Shown: positions 1-7,432 of the stretch, in pieces
Layout of the letters: each line of letters starts with the position of its first letter
Position numbering within the stretch: position 1 is the stretch's first letter
Assembly: GCA_964528575.1 (NCBI GenBank)
Contig: CAZGTQ010000272.1
Span: 16,573-80,572, forward strand
Reading direction: 5' to 3'
DNA length: 64,000 nucleotides
Origin: CAZGTQ01 sp964528575
GTDB lineage: Bacteria > Planctomycetota > UBA1135 > GCA-002686595
The notes under the pieces: model-generated
What the model was told of the DNA's origin: nothing
The model's database searches: none
What the model saw: only the letters and a program-made list of their open reading frames with translations
Position numbers and translations under genes: made by a program

Positions 1-824
1 GCGCGCCGATCGAGGCCGCCTGCGTCGGCGTCGCGGGGCCGGTCGTCGCCGGCACGGCCGACGCGACGAACCTGCCGTGGCTCGTGTCCGAGCGCGAGCT
101 CGCGCGCAAGCTCGGCACCGAGCGCGTCGAGGTCGTGAACGATCTCGTCGCGACCGCCGAGGGCATCCCCGCGCTCGCCGACGAGGACGTCGGGGTCGTC
201 GCCGCAGGAGTCGCGGCGGCCGACGCGGCGCAGCTCGTCGTCGCCGCGGGAACCGGGCTCGGGGTCGCGTACCTCGTGCCGGTGGGCGGCGGGCTCGTCG
301 CGCACCCGTCGGAGGCGGGGCACGCGACGTTCGCGCCGCAGGACGAGGAGCAGCACGCGCTCGCCCGCGCATTGCGCGAGCGCTACGGCCGCGTGAGCAA
401 CGAGCGCGTCGTGTCGGGCCCGGGTCTGGTCGACGTGTACGAGCACTTGGGCGCGCGCGGCATGCCGCCCGACGACGAGGCGTTCCAGCGGCGCTGGCGA
501 GCGGGCGAGCGCGGCGTGCTCGTGACCGAGTACGCGCTGGCCAAGCGTTCCGAGCGCACGCACCGTGCGCTCGAGCTGTTCGTTTCGTGCTACGGCGCGG
601 TGGCCGGCGATCTCGCGCTCGCCACGCTGGCCCGCGGCGGCGTGTGGATCGGCGGCGGCATCGCCCCGGCGATCGAGGCGGCGCTGTGCGACGGCACCTT
701 CCTCGCGTCGTTCGTCGACAAGGGTCGGTTGCGCCCGCTCGTCGAGGCCGTTCCCGTGCGCGTGATCCGCAACCCGCTCGCCGCGCTCCACGGCGCCGCC
801 CGCCGCGCCGCGCGGCTGCGCTGA
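1..824 (+). CDS. glk: Glucokinase, 5' end missing
   Basis: ATP-dependent glucokinase (ROK/hexokinase-fold Glk family), which phosphorylates glucose to glucose-6-phosphate in the cytoplasm. The reading frame is open from base 3 at the window edge. It begins mid-protein with a GPV...TNLPW segment typical of Glk, so about 50 N-terminal residues lie outside the window. The GTG at 84 is an internal codon, not the start. Visible family features are the catalytic segment NDLVATAEGI, the glycine-rich phosphate loop AAGTGLGVAYL and the sugar-binding stretch HPSEAGHATFAP. A second glycine-rich loop, WIGGGIAP, lies near the C-terminus. The gene ends in an Ala/Arg-rich tail. It is convergent with the multiheme cytochrome gene at 900-2576. 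Confidence 0.9.
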   Translation, partial: APIEAACVGVAGPVVAGTADATNLPWLVSERELARKLGTERVEVVNDLVATAEGIPALADEDVGVVAAGVAAADAAQLVVAAGTGLGVAYLVPVGGGLVAHPSEAGHATFAPQDEEQHALARALRERYGRVSNERVVSGPGLVDVYEHLGARGMPPDDEAFQRRWRAGERGVLVTEYALAKRSERTHRALELFVSCYGAVAGDLALATLARGGVWIGGGIAPAIEAALCDGTFLASFVDKGRLRPLVEAVPVRVIRNPLAALHGAARRAARLR

Positions 825-828
825 AGGA

Positions 829-874
829 CGCGGAGCAGCGCGCGACGACGCGGTGTCGCACGCTGTGCTCCGCG
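829..874. terminator. GC-rich hairpin between convergent genes
   Basis: The arms CGCGGAGCAGCG (829-840) and CGCTGTGCTCCGCG (861-874) pair over 12 bases with a two-base bulge. The hairpin starts a few bases after the glk stop and ends 25 bases before the stop of the convergent cytochrome gene. There is no T-tract on either side, so a bidirectional terminator role is inferred from structure and position only. Confidence 0.45.
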
Positions 875-899
875 CTCGTCCGCCGCGGGATCGAGCGCC

Positions 900-2576
900 T
901 CAGTCGTCGCCGAGCGTCCGCTCCACGTTGCTGGCCGGCGGCGCGGCGGTCGGCGTCGTCCCCTCGACCGACGGGACCGAAACGTCGTGCTTCGTGGTTT
1001 CGTTCGTGCTCCAGCGGTGCTCGGGTCGCGCGAGGATCTCGTCGAGCACGGCCTCCGCCGCGTCCGCCTCCGCGACGTGACCCTGCTCGCGGGCGTGCGC
1101 GATCAGCTCCCGCGCCATCGGCACGACCTCGACGTAGAAGCGCTCGGCGACTTCGTACATCCCGTGCCAGTGGGCGTAGTCGGGCGCCATCATCGACGCG
1201 CCATGGCGCGCGCGCCGGCCCTCGTGGTGCCACAGGTAGAACCACGCCCACTCGATCTCCTCGTCGAACTGCGTCTGCGTGAGCATGCCGTTCGCGCGCA
1301 GCGCCGACATGAGCGCCTGGCCCGGCTTGCCGAACTTCTCGTTGTACAGGATGACGAAGTCGTCGTATTGCTCGTAGAACGCCGCGACGTAGTCGGGAGC
1401 GTGGCACACCTTGCACGCGTTCTGCATGCGCGCGCGCTTGTTCTGCCACGAGTCGGCCGTCGCCGCGGCGCGCGCGGCCGGATCGCTCGTCGTGATCACG
1501 TCGCCGTTCACGTCGGTGTCCATCAGCAGGCTGACCGGCGGGCGGTTCGTCCACGAGATGCGCTCGCCCGGATCGTGCGTCATGCGTTCGCCGTTGTTCA
1601 CGTTGCCCGACATGTGGCACGACGCGCACGTCGGCGCCTGCGCGTAGTCCTTCCCGAGGATCCACGACTCGCCGTCGAGGTTCATCTCGTCCATCAGGTC
1701 GCGGTAGGCGACGCCGTGCTTCGACTCCTCGTACACCTCCTTCTGCGGGTGGTCTGGGCCGAGGTGGCACTTGCCGCAGTTCTCCGGGCGGCGCGCGCGG
1801 CGCGGTGAGAAGTCGTGCCGGCTGTGGCACGCCGCGCACGAGCCGAGCGTGCCGTCGAGGTTGATCCGGCCGATGCCCGTGTTCGGCCAGGTGCCGCTGA
1901 CGAGGATCGGCTTGCCGCTCTCGTCGCGCGCGATCCGCGCCACGGCTTCCTGGTTGGTCGGCTGACCCTTCGGGCCGGGCTGGAGCGCCGTCACGTCGAT
2001 CACTCCGCCGTCCGTGCCGCGCAGCGCGACCTTGCTGCCGTGGCACTGCCAGCAGCCGGTCTGCGCGCTCGCCATCCCGTCGACTCGGTCCACCCCCGGC
2101 ATGCCCGGCGTCGGCGAGTGGGGGTCGAACGTGCCGCGCATGCCCTCGACCGTTTCTGCGAGGAAGTTGTCGAGCGAGTGGAGGATCTCGCCGGCGGCCG
2201 CGTGGTGGCTGCGCGCGAACTCCGCCGACTCCGCGGGGTGGCAGTGCGCGCAGTCGCGCGGCGTCACGATCGTCGCGATGACCTGGCCGTAGTGATCGAA
2301 CGCGTCGGCGTCGCCGCGCTCGGCGGCGTGGCACTCGTAGCAGCCGACGCCCTTCTCCGCGTGCGTGCTGCCCTTCCAATGGGCGATGATGCCGGGCGTC
2401 GTCTCGGCGTGGCAGTCGACGCACCGGCTCGAGCTCGCCGGCACGGCGATGATCGGTTCGTCGAGGCCGATCTCCGCACGCCGGCGGGTCACCTCCATCC
2501 ACTGGACGAAGACCAGCGACGCGAGGAAGAGGAAGCCGAGCGCGCCGACGAGGACTTGTTTGGCGTTCAGGCTCAT
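900..2576 (-). CDS. Membrane-anchored octaheme cytochrome c, hydroxylamine oxidoreductase (HAO) family
   Basis: A 558-residue protein with one N-terminal membrane helix (about residues 8-26) and eight CxxCH heme sites starting near residues 52, 79, 109, 175, 247, 267, 317 and 388. Eight hemes, the length and a C-terminal helical domain carrying a DYAHWHG segment (466-472) match the HAO-like octaheme family. That family oxidises hydroxylamine or hydrazine, or reduces nitrite or hydroxylamine, depending on whether a C-terminal tyrosine cross-links the catalytic heme. Tyr467 is a candidate, but alignment is needed. The gene lies 16 bases behind the cytochrome b gene and no separate cytochrome c1 or f gene is present, so I infer it is the c-type subunit of the bc complex. 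No haoB or cycAB genes are seen. The family call is firmer than the substrate. Confidence 0.85.
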   Translation of the reverse strand: MSLNAKQVLVGALGFLFLASLVFVQWMEVTRRRAEIGLDEPIIAVPASSSRCVDCHAETTPGIIAHWKGSTHAEKGVGCYECHAAERGDADAFDHYGQVIATIVTPRDCAHCHPAESAEFARSHHAAAGEILHSLDNFLAETVEGMRGTFDPHSPTPGMPGVDRVDGMASAQTGCWQCHGSKVALRGTDGGVIDVTALQPGPKGQPTNQEAVARIARDESGKPILVSGTWPNTGIGRINLDGTLGSCAACHSRHDFSPRRARRPENCGKCHLGPDHPQKEVYEESKHGVAYRDLMDEMNLDGESWILGKDYAQAPTCASCHMSGNVNNGERMTHDPGERISWTNRPPVSLLMDTDVNGDVITTSDPAARAAATADSWQNKRARMQNACKVCHAPDYVAAFYEQYDDFVILYNEKFGKPGQALMSALRANGMLTQTQFDEEIEWAWFYLWHHEGRRARHGASMMAPDYAHWHGMYEVAERFYVEVVPMARELIAHAREQGHVAEADAAEAVLDEILARPEHRWSTNETTKHDVSVPSVEGTTPTAAPPASNVERTLGDD

Positions 2577-2592
2577 GGGGACGGTCTTTCGC

Positions 2593-3648
2593 TCAATGGG
2601 CGACAGCGCCCTCCCACACCGTCAGAGCGACGATGCAGAGGACGGCGACGACGCCTATCCAGGTGCTCGCGTTCCGCAGCCGCGCGCTCTTGCGCAGTTG
2701 CGCGTCGATGAAGGGCCACAGGAACATCGCTACGACGATGAAGCCCATCGAGAGCACCGCAGCGGTGCCGGAGAACAGCTTGAGCCAGCGGAACGCGACG
2801 TAGAAGAACCACTCCGGCTTGATGACCTCCGGCGTGGTGAGCGGGTCGGCGCGCGGACCCATCTCGGGCGGCAGGATCGTCGCGAGCGCCGAGAGCAGGA
2901 TCATCAGCACGAGGCCGATCGCCAGCTCGGTGAGCATGTGGTCGGGGAAGAAGTCGAACGTGCCGGTGTCGCGCGGCGTGAGGTCGCGGCCCGACTCGTC
3001 CTCGCCGTGCGTGACGCCGTGCAGGCGGATCAGCGCCACGTGGATCGCGAGCAGCACGATCATCGTCCCCGGCAGCACCGCCGCGTGGAGCAGGAAGAAG
3101 CGCGAGAGCGTGCGCTCGTTGTAGACCTCGCCGCCGAGCAGGAGCGTCTTCATCAACCCGCCGACGCCGGGCACGGTGTCGGCGATGTTGGCGCCGACGG
3201 TCGCGCCCCAGTAGCTGAGTTGCTCGTAGACGAGGCTGTAGCCGGTGAAACCGACGACCAGCGTGCACACGAGCAGCGCCATGCCGATCATCCAGTTCAG
3301 CTCGCGCGGCTTGCGGTACGCGCCGGTGAAGTAGACGCGCATCTGGTGCAGCACGACGCTCGCGACCATCAGCGTCGCGGCCCACTTGTGGATCCCGCGC
3401 AGGAACCAACCGTAGGACGCCTCTTCGGTGATGTAGAGCACCGAGTCGTACGCCGTTTGGGGCGACGCCTGGTAGTAGAACGCGAGCAGGATGCCGCTCA
3501 CGATCTGCACGACGAACAGATATGCCGGCGTGCCGCCGAGGCAGAACCACCAGCGCTTGAGGTGGTTGGGGACCGGCTCGTTCGTCAGCTCGCGCAGCTT
3601 CGCTCCCGAGACGGGAACGCGCTCGTGCCACCACGTCGCGACGCCCAC
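2593..3648 (-). CDS. Cytochrome b/b6-type quinol oxidase subunit with heme-ci cysteine
   Basis: A full-length 351-residue cytochrome b with N-terminal (b6-like) and C-terminal (subunit IV-like) parts in one chain. Two heme-b His pairs are visible: GIH...VLH with 13 residues between, and LLH...AIH with 14 between, the latter being the b6 spacing. FCLGG at 35-39 carries Cys36 at the position where b6f-type proteins bind the extra heme ci/cn covalently. The Qo motif PEWY appears as PEWF (PEWFFYVAF). The protein should pass quinol electrons to the Rieske centre and the b hemes in the membrane. The start codon follows directly after the stop of the Rieske gene, and the octaheme gene follows 16 bases downstream, so all three are probably one complex. 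Confidence 0.92.
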   Translation of the reverse strand: MGVATWWHERVPVSGAKLRELTNEPVPNHLKRWWFCLGGTPAYLFVVQIVSGILLAFYYQASPQTAYDSVLYITEEASYGWFLRGIHKWAATLMVASVVLHQMRVYFTGAYRKPRELNWMIGMALLVCTLVVGFTGYSLVYEQLSYWGATVGANIADTVPGVGGLMKTLLLGGEVYNERTLSRFFLLHAAVLPGTMIVLLAIHVALIRLHGVTHGEDESGRDLTPRDTGTFDFFPDHMLTELAIGLVLMILLSALATILPPEMGPRADPLTTPEVIKPEWFFYVAFRWLKLFSGTAAVLSMGFIVVAMFLWPFIDAQLRKSARLRNASTWIGVVAVLCIVALTVWEGAVAH

Positions 3649-4197
3649 TCAGGCGTCCTCGTTCGGCCGCGGGAGGCTGCGCACGGGCACCTGCACGTAC
3701 AGCAGGCCGCGCCCGACCTCGAGCGGATAGCGCGGCAGCGCCTGGCCCGCCTCGGCCGGCGGCCCCGAGACGGGGTCGCCGGTCGGCGTGAACACGCCGT
3801 TGTGGCACGGGCAGAAGAAGCGCGTGTTCTGCGGCTCCCAGTGCACCTGGCAGCTGAGGTGCGGGCACACGCTCGAGAGCGCGACGAAGTCCTCGGCGGC
3901 GTCGCCGCCCGTCTCGTTGCGCGCGATCGAGATCGACTCGCCGCTCGGCGCGCGGAACGAGAGCGCGCTGCCGGGCGCGATCGATGCGACGCGGGCGACG
4001 AAGACCCACGCGAGCTCGCGCGGCCGAGGCGGGAACAGATAGCGCCCGCCCATCGCCGCGCACGCGCCGTAGCTCGCGACGAGGCCGCCGGCCATGAACC
4101 AGGTCGACGCGCGCGCGAGCATGCCGCGCCGGTCGAGGTGCGAAACATCGTGCGGCTCGGACACGAGCCGCGGGTCGGCATCGTGCGGCTCACCCAC
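3649..4197 (-). CDS. Rieske [2Fe-2S] protein of the bc complex
   Basis: A 182-residue Rieske subunit with an N-terminal membrane anchor (about residues 33-50, preceded by an RR pair) and a soluble cluster domain. The ligand motifs CPHLSC (111-116) and CPCHNG (129-134) give the Cys/His pairs C111/H113 and C129/H132, plus the disulfide pair C116/C131. The protein takes the first electron from quinol at cytochrome b and hands it to the c-type subunit, here presumably the octaheme protein. The assigned GTG start has no obvious Shine-Dalgarno sequence. A downstream in-frame ATG near 4150 would shorten the cytoplasmic tail without affecting the domain, so the start is uncertain. Confidence 0.9.
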   Translation of the reverse strand: MGEPHDADPRLVSEPHDVSHLDRRGMLARASTWFMAGGLVASYGACAAMGGRYLFPPRPRELAWVFVARVASIAPGSALSFRAPSGESISIARNETGGDAAEDFVALSSVCPHLSCQVHWEPQNTRFFCPCHNGVFTPTGDPVSGPPAEAGQALPRYPLEVGRGLLYVQVPVRSLPRPNEDA

Positions 4198-4310
4198 GAG
4201 CCGCGAGCCTACAACTTGCGTGGCCTATTAGTAATGCCGAAACCGCAGGCCGGCCGGACGCTCGAGCGACGCCTGAAATGCTGGCGTGGCGCTTCGTCGT
4301 GTCGACCGCG

Positions 4311-4979
4311 TCACTCACCGTCGTTCGCGAAGACGTAGTCGTCGCCGCCGGCGCTCGCGTGGCACGCGATGCAGCCCTCGTCGGCTCCGGCGCCGATGCG
4401 GCCGGCGAGCGGGACGCCGTGCTCGTTCACCACGATCGCGCCCTGGGGCGTGAACGCGGCCCAGAACCAATTGCCGTGCGCGGGGGCGTAGCCCTCGATC
4501 TTCTTCATCACCGTGATCGACTGGAGCGTCGCGTCGTCGCGTGCGGAGTGGTTCTCCTTCGCGATGATCGTTCCGTCGGCGAGCCCCTCCGGCTCGGCGA
4601 GCGCGGCGGCGTTGACGTAGACCTGCAGCCATTCGCCGTGCGGGCTCTCACCTTCCTGCCAGCCGTCCATGCCGGGGAAGCTGCGCCACGTGTCGGCGTA
4701 GCCGCGCATGTCGCGCCACAGATCCTCCGCACGGGCGACGTCCGGCGCCTGTCCGAAGGCCGGGTCCTGCCCGACGTCGGTCCCCGCGTCCTGCACGCCG
4801 GCGCCGTCGCCCTGGCCGAGCGTCTCGATCGTGACGGTCGTGTCCTCTCGCTGCCCATCCACCGGATCCCGCGCGGTGTGTTCCGCCTCGGGCTCGCCGC
4901 TGCTCTCGCACGCGGCGGCGACGAGCAGCAGCCCTGCAACCGCCGCGGCCGTCCGCGTCACAGTCCTCGTCGCTCGCAT
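4311..4979 (-). CDS. Cytochrome P460-family lipoprotein
   Basis: A 222-residue exported monoheme cytochrome. Residues 1-24 form a lipoprotein signal ending in VAAAC (Cys24). A low-complexity acidic linker (25-80) then leads to the P460 fold: SPHGEWLQVYVN, GTIIAKENH, SITVMKK, GNWFWAAF and finally CIACH (203-207). In the family, a lysine in the GTIIxKEN segment (here Lys141) can cross-link the heme to give the P460 chromophore, which converts hydroxylamine plus NO chemistry to N2O. Cytochrome c'-beta relatives bind NO instead. Which activity applies depends on the distal pocket residues and cannot be decided here. It sits 34 bases after the SOD gene and 113 bases before the Rieske gene on the same strand, which suggests NO/hydroxylamine-related work. 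Confidence 0.85.
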   Translation of the reverse strand: MRATRTVTRTAAAVAGLLLVAAACESSGEPEAEHTARDPVDGQREDTTVTIETLGQGDGAGVQDAGTDVGQDPAFGQAPDVARAEDLWRDMRGYADTWRSFPGMDGWQEGESPHGEWLQVYVNAAALAEPEGLADGTIIAKENHSARDDATLQSITVMKKIEGYAPAHGNWFWAAFTPQGAIVVNEHGVPLAGRIGAGADEGCIACHASAGGDDYVFANDGE

Positions 4980-5013
4980 CGCGCTCTTCTTGCTCGGGGC
5001 TCGGCTCGGCGGA

Positions 5014-5622
5014 TCACACCAGCGTGTACTCGCTCACACGCTCGTAGCGTTTCTGCACGTCTTGCCAGTTCACGACGTTCCAGATCTCCTCGGCGTATTC
5101 CGCCTTGCGGTTGTGGAACTGCAGGTAGTACGCGTGCTCCCACGCGTCGAGGACGAGCAGCGGGAGCGACCCGGCGCCGGAGTTGTGCTGGTGGTCGTAG
5201 ATCTGCTCGACGACGAGGCGCTTGCCGAGCGGCTCGTAGGCGAGCGCGCCCCAGCCCGAGCCCTGGACGGTCGAGACCGCCTTCGTCATCTGCATGCGGA
5301 AGCTGGCGAACGAGCCGAAGCTCTGTCCGATCGCCTTCGCGAGCGCGCCGCTCGGCTCGCCGCCGCCGTCGGGGCCGAGGTTCTTCCACAAGAGCGAGTG
5401 CAGCACGTGGCCGGAGAGGTTGAACGCGAGCGTCTGCTCGAGGCCCACGAGCGCGCCGAAGTCCTCCTTCGCGCGCGCCTTCTCCAGCTTCTCGAGCGTC
5501 GCGTTCAGCCCCTCGACGTACGTCGCGTGGTGCTTGTCGTGGTGCAGCTCGAGCATCTCGGCGTTGTAGTGGGGCTCGAGCGCGTCGTAGGCGTAGGGCA
5601 GCGCGGGAAGCTCGTAGGCCAC
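5014..5622 (-). CDS. sodA: Fe/Mn superoxide dismutase
   Basis: A 202-residue superoxide dismutase that converts superoxide to hydrogen peroxide and oxygen. Metal ligands are at His27, His74, Asp158 and His162 (LDAWEHAYY). Gln119 in STVQGSGWG favours the Mn-type sub-class, although metal use can be cambialistic. I chose the GTG at 5622 because the protein then begins exactly at the family N-terminus (AYELPALPYAYDAL) and a GAGGAC Shine-Dalgarno lies just upstream; the longer open frame before it is not SOD-like. There is no signal peptide, so it is cytoplasmic. It is the promoter-proximal gene of the P460/Rieske/cytochrome b/octaheme group, an unusual partner that suggests protection of radical-sensitive chemistry (inference). 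Confidence 0.93.
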   Translation of the reverse strand: MAYELPALPYAYDALEPHYNAEMLELHHDKHHATYVEGLNATLEKLEKARAKEDFGALVGLEQTLAFNLSGHVLHSLLWKNLGPDGGGEPSGALAKAIGQSFGSFASFRMQMTKAVSTVQGSGWGALAYEPLGKRLVVEQIYDHQHNSGAGSLPLLVLDAWEHAYYLQFHNRKAEYAEEIWNVVNWQDVQKRYERVSEYTLV

Positions 5623-5938
5623 GGATTGTCCTCGCTGGGTCTGGGGCTGGTCCGGGTGTTCGATCGGCGTGCGATGCGTGCGGACGGAGGTCGTACGGAA
5701 GGCATCTGCGGAAAGAACCACGGTGCAATATACGGGCCGCAACGGGGCGCCCTCGGCTGCCGAGCGGCCGAGGCAGCTTGCTCCTGCTCGTTGCAACGCG
5801 TTGCAAGAACTGCAGGGATCGTCGTCAAACCGGGGGGCTCCGGTGCCGATCCTGGCCCACCCCGTCCCGGGGCCCACGGAGCGAGCTTCCCCACAATTTC
5901 TGCGAACTCTTGCTGGCGCGGGGAATCGCTGCGAACTT
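5623..5938. promoter_or_regulatory. Divergent control region between sod cluster and kaiC-like gene
   Basis: 316 bases without a gene between the SOD-led cluster (leftward) and the KaiC-like gene (rightward). It holds a perfect 16-bp palindrome (see 5791-5806) and an AT-rich hexamer TATATT on the minus strand (5727-5732) that could be a -10 element, though no convincing -35 precedes it. Base composition is less GC-rich than the flanking genes. I infer that both promoters lie here. Confidence 0.5.
5791..5806. promoter_or_regulatory. Perfect 16-bp palindrome, candidate operator
   Basis: TTGCAACGCGTTGCAA is its own reverse complement. It lies in the divergent intergenic region, about 170 bases from the SOD start and 130 bases from the kaiC-like start. 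The symmetry and position fit a dimeric regulator site. No regulator gene sits next to it, so the cognate protein is unknown. Confidence 0.5.
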
Positions 5939-7432
5939 ATGTCAGTGCGAGAGCCCACGAGCGCTTCGGCCGGCCGCGCCGCCACGGGGATCTCGGGTCT
6001 CGACGAGGTGCTGCGCGGTGGGTTCCCCCGCGAGCACATCTACCTCGTCGAGGGCGAGCCCGGCTGCGGCAAGACGACTCTCGGGATGCAGTTCCTGCTC
6101 GAAGGGCTGCGCCAAGGCGAGCCGGGCATGCTCGTCGTCTACTCCGAGACCGCGGATGAGATCCGACAGATCGCCCGCGCCCACGGCTGGGACCTGGGCA
6201 GCCTGTGCATCCACGAGTGGAGCGAGAAGGAGGAGCGTGGCGTGGCCGAGCCGTACACGCTCTTCCACGCGGGCGAGCTCGAGCTCGGCGAGTCGATGAG
6301 CGAGCTGTTGGCGGAGATCGAGCGCCACCGTCCGCGGCGGCTCGTGTTCGACGCGGTCGCGGGTCTGCGCATCGTCTCGCCCGACCCGGCCTTCTATCGG
6401 CGCCACCTCCAGCAGTTGCGCGACTTTTTCGTCGACCGTGCGTGCACGACGCTGCTCGTCGACGACGAACAGGACCGGCGCGCACAGACGCTCGTGTACG
6501 GGCTGCTCAAGCTCGAGAACCACGCGCAGGAGTACGGTCCAGACCGGCGCCGCTTGCGCGTCGTCAAGTTGCGGAGCAGCGACTTCGCCGCGGGCTACCA
6601 CGACTTGACGATCCGCACCGGCGGCGTCGAGGTGTTCCCGCGGCTCGTGATCACGAACGATCGCGCCGAGCTCGATGACCGGGAGCCGGTGCGCAGCGGC
6701 CTACGCGAGCTCGATCTGCTGCTCGCCGGCGGTCTCCAGCCCGGCACGAGCACGCTCTTCACGGGACCGGCGGGAACGGGGAAGTCGACGCTCGCCGGGA
6801 TCTATGCGGTCACGGCGGCCGGTCGCGGCGAGCGCTCGAGCGTGTTGCTGTTCGACGAGACGCGCGCGACCTGGGTGGAGCGACTGCGCAGCCTGGGGCA
6901 CGATCCGAGGCCGCACATCGAGTCGGGCCTCGTCTGCCTGCGCCGCGTCGACCCCGCGCAGGTGTCGCCCGGCGAGCTCGCGCACACGCTGCGCGAGGAC
7001 GTCGCGAGCGAGGCGGCGATCATCGTGTTCGACAGCCTGAACGGGTACCTGCGCGCGATGTCCGAGGAGCGCCACGTCGCGATGCAGTTGCGCGAGCTCC
7101 TGACGTTCCTCGGCGTCGCGGGGGTCACGACGCTCCTCACGCTCGCGCAGCGCGGCATGCTCGAGCCGGTGGCGTCGACGGGCATCGACATGAGCTACTT
7201 CGCCGACGTCGTCGTGGTGCTGCGCTACTTCGAGGCGCGCGGCCAGATCCGTCAGGCCCTGTCGGTCCTGAAGAAGCGCATCGGTGGTCATGAGCGCACG
7301 ATCCGCGAGCTGCGCATCGACGGGCGCGGCGTGCGGATCGGCGAGCCGCTGAGCGACTTCTCCGGCGTGCTGACGGGCGTCCCGGAGTTCCTCGGGCAGA
7401 GCGAGACCCTGCTCGACACGCGCGATGGATGA
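5939..7432 (+). CDS. KaiC-like tandem RecA-family ATPase
   Basis: A 497-residue protein with two KaiC/RecA-like ATPase domains. Domain 1 (about 15-245) has the P-loop GEPGCGKTT and a Walker B strand RRLVFDAVAGL. Domain 2 (about 255-480) has GPAGTGKST and the Walker B strand AAIIVFDSLNG. Cyanobacterial KaiC has the same two-domain plan, but no kaiA or kaiB is present. Outside cyanobacteria such proteins are usually paired with histidine kinases and linked to stress or signal transduction. The ATG at 5939 was chosen because homology starts soon after it (TGISGLDEVLRGGFP). The stop overlaps the start of the hybrid kinase by eight bases, so translation is probably coupled. Confidence 0.88.
   Translation: MSVREPTSASAGRAATGISGLDEVLRGGFPREHIYLVEGEPGCGKTTLGMQFLLEGLRQGEPGMLVVYSETADEIRQIARAHGWDLGSLCIHEWSEKEERGVAEPYTLFHAGELELGESMSELLAEIERHRPRRLVFDAVAGLRIVSPDPAFYRRHLQQLRDFFVDRACTTLLVDDEQDRRAQTLVYGLLKLENHAQEYGPDRRRLRVVKLRSSDFAAGYHDLTIRTGGVEVFPRLVITNDRAELDDREPVRSGLRELDLLLAGGLQPGTSTLFTGPAGTGKSTLAGIYAVTAAGRGERSSVLLFDETRATWVERLRSLGHDPRPHIESGLVCLRRVDPAQVSPGELAHTLREDVASEAAIIVFDSLNGYLRAMSEERHVAMQLRELLTFLGVAGVTTLLTLAQRGMLEPVASTGIDMSYFADVVVVLRYFEARGQIRQALSVLKKRIGGHERTIRELRIDGRGVRIGEPLSDFSGVLTGVPEFLGQSETLLDTRDG

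Noticed and set aside
84..824. Treating the GTG at 84 as the glucokinase start
   Set aside because: The frame upstream to base 3 encodes conserved glucokinase sequence (GPV...TNLPW), so the gene is cut by the window edge.
2365..4338. A 657-codon plus-strand open frame across the cytochrome b and Rieske genes
   Set aside because: Antisense shadow of genes with complete functional motifs on the minus strand; its product has no recognisable domain.
5727..5755. TATATT on the minus strand as -10 element of the sod cluster
   Set aside because: No acceptable -35 hexamer occurs at 16-18 bases, so a sigma-70 promoter cannot be claimed from sequence alone.
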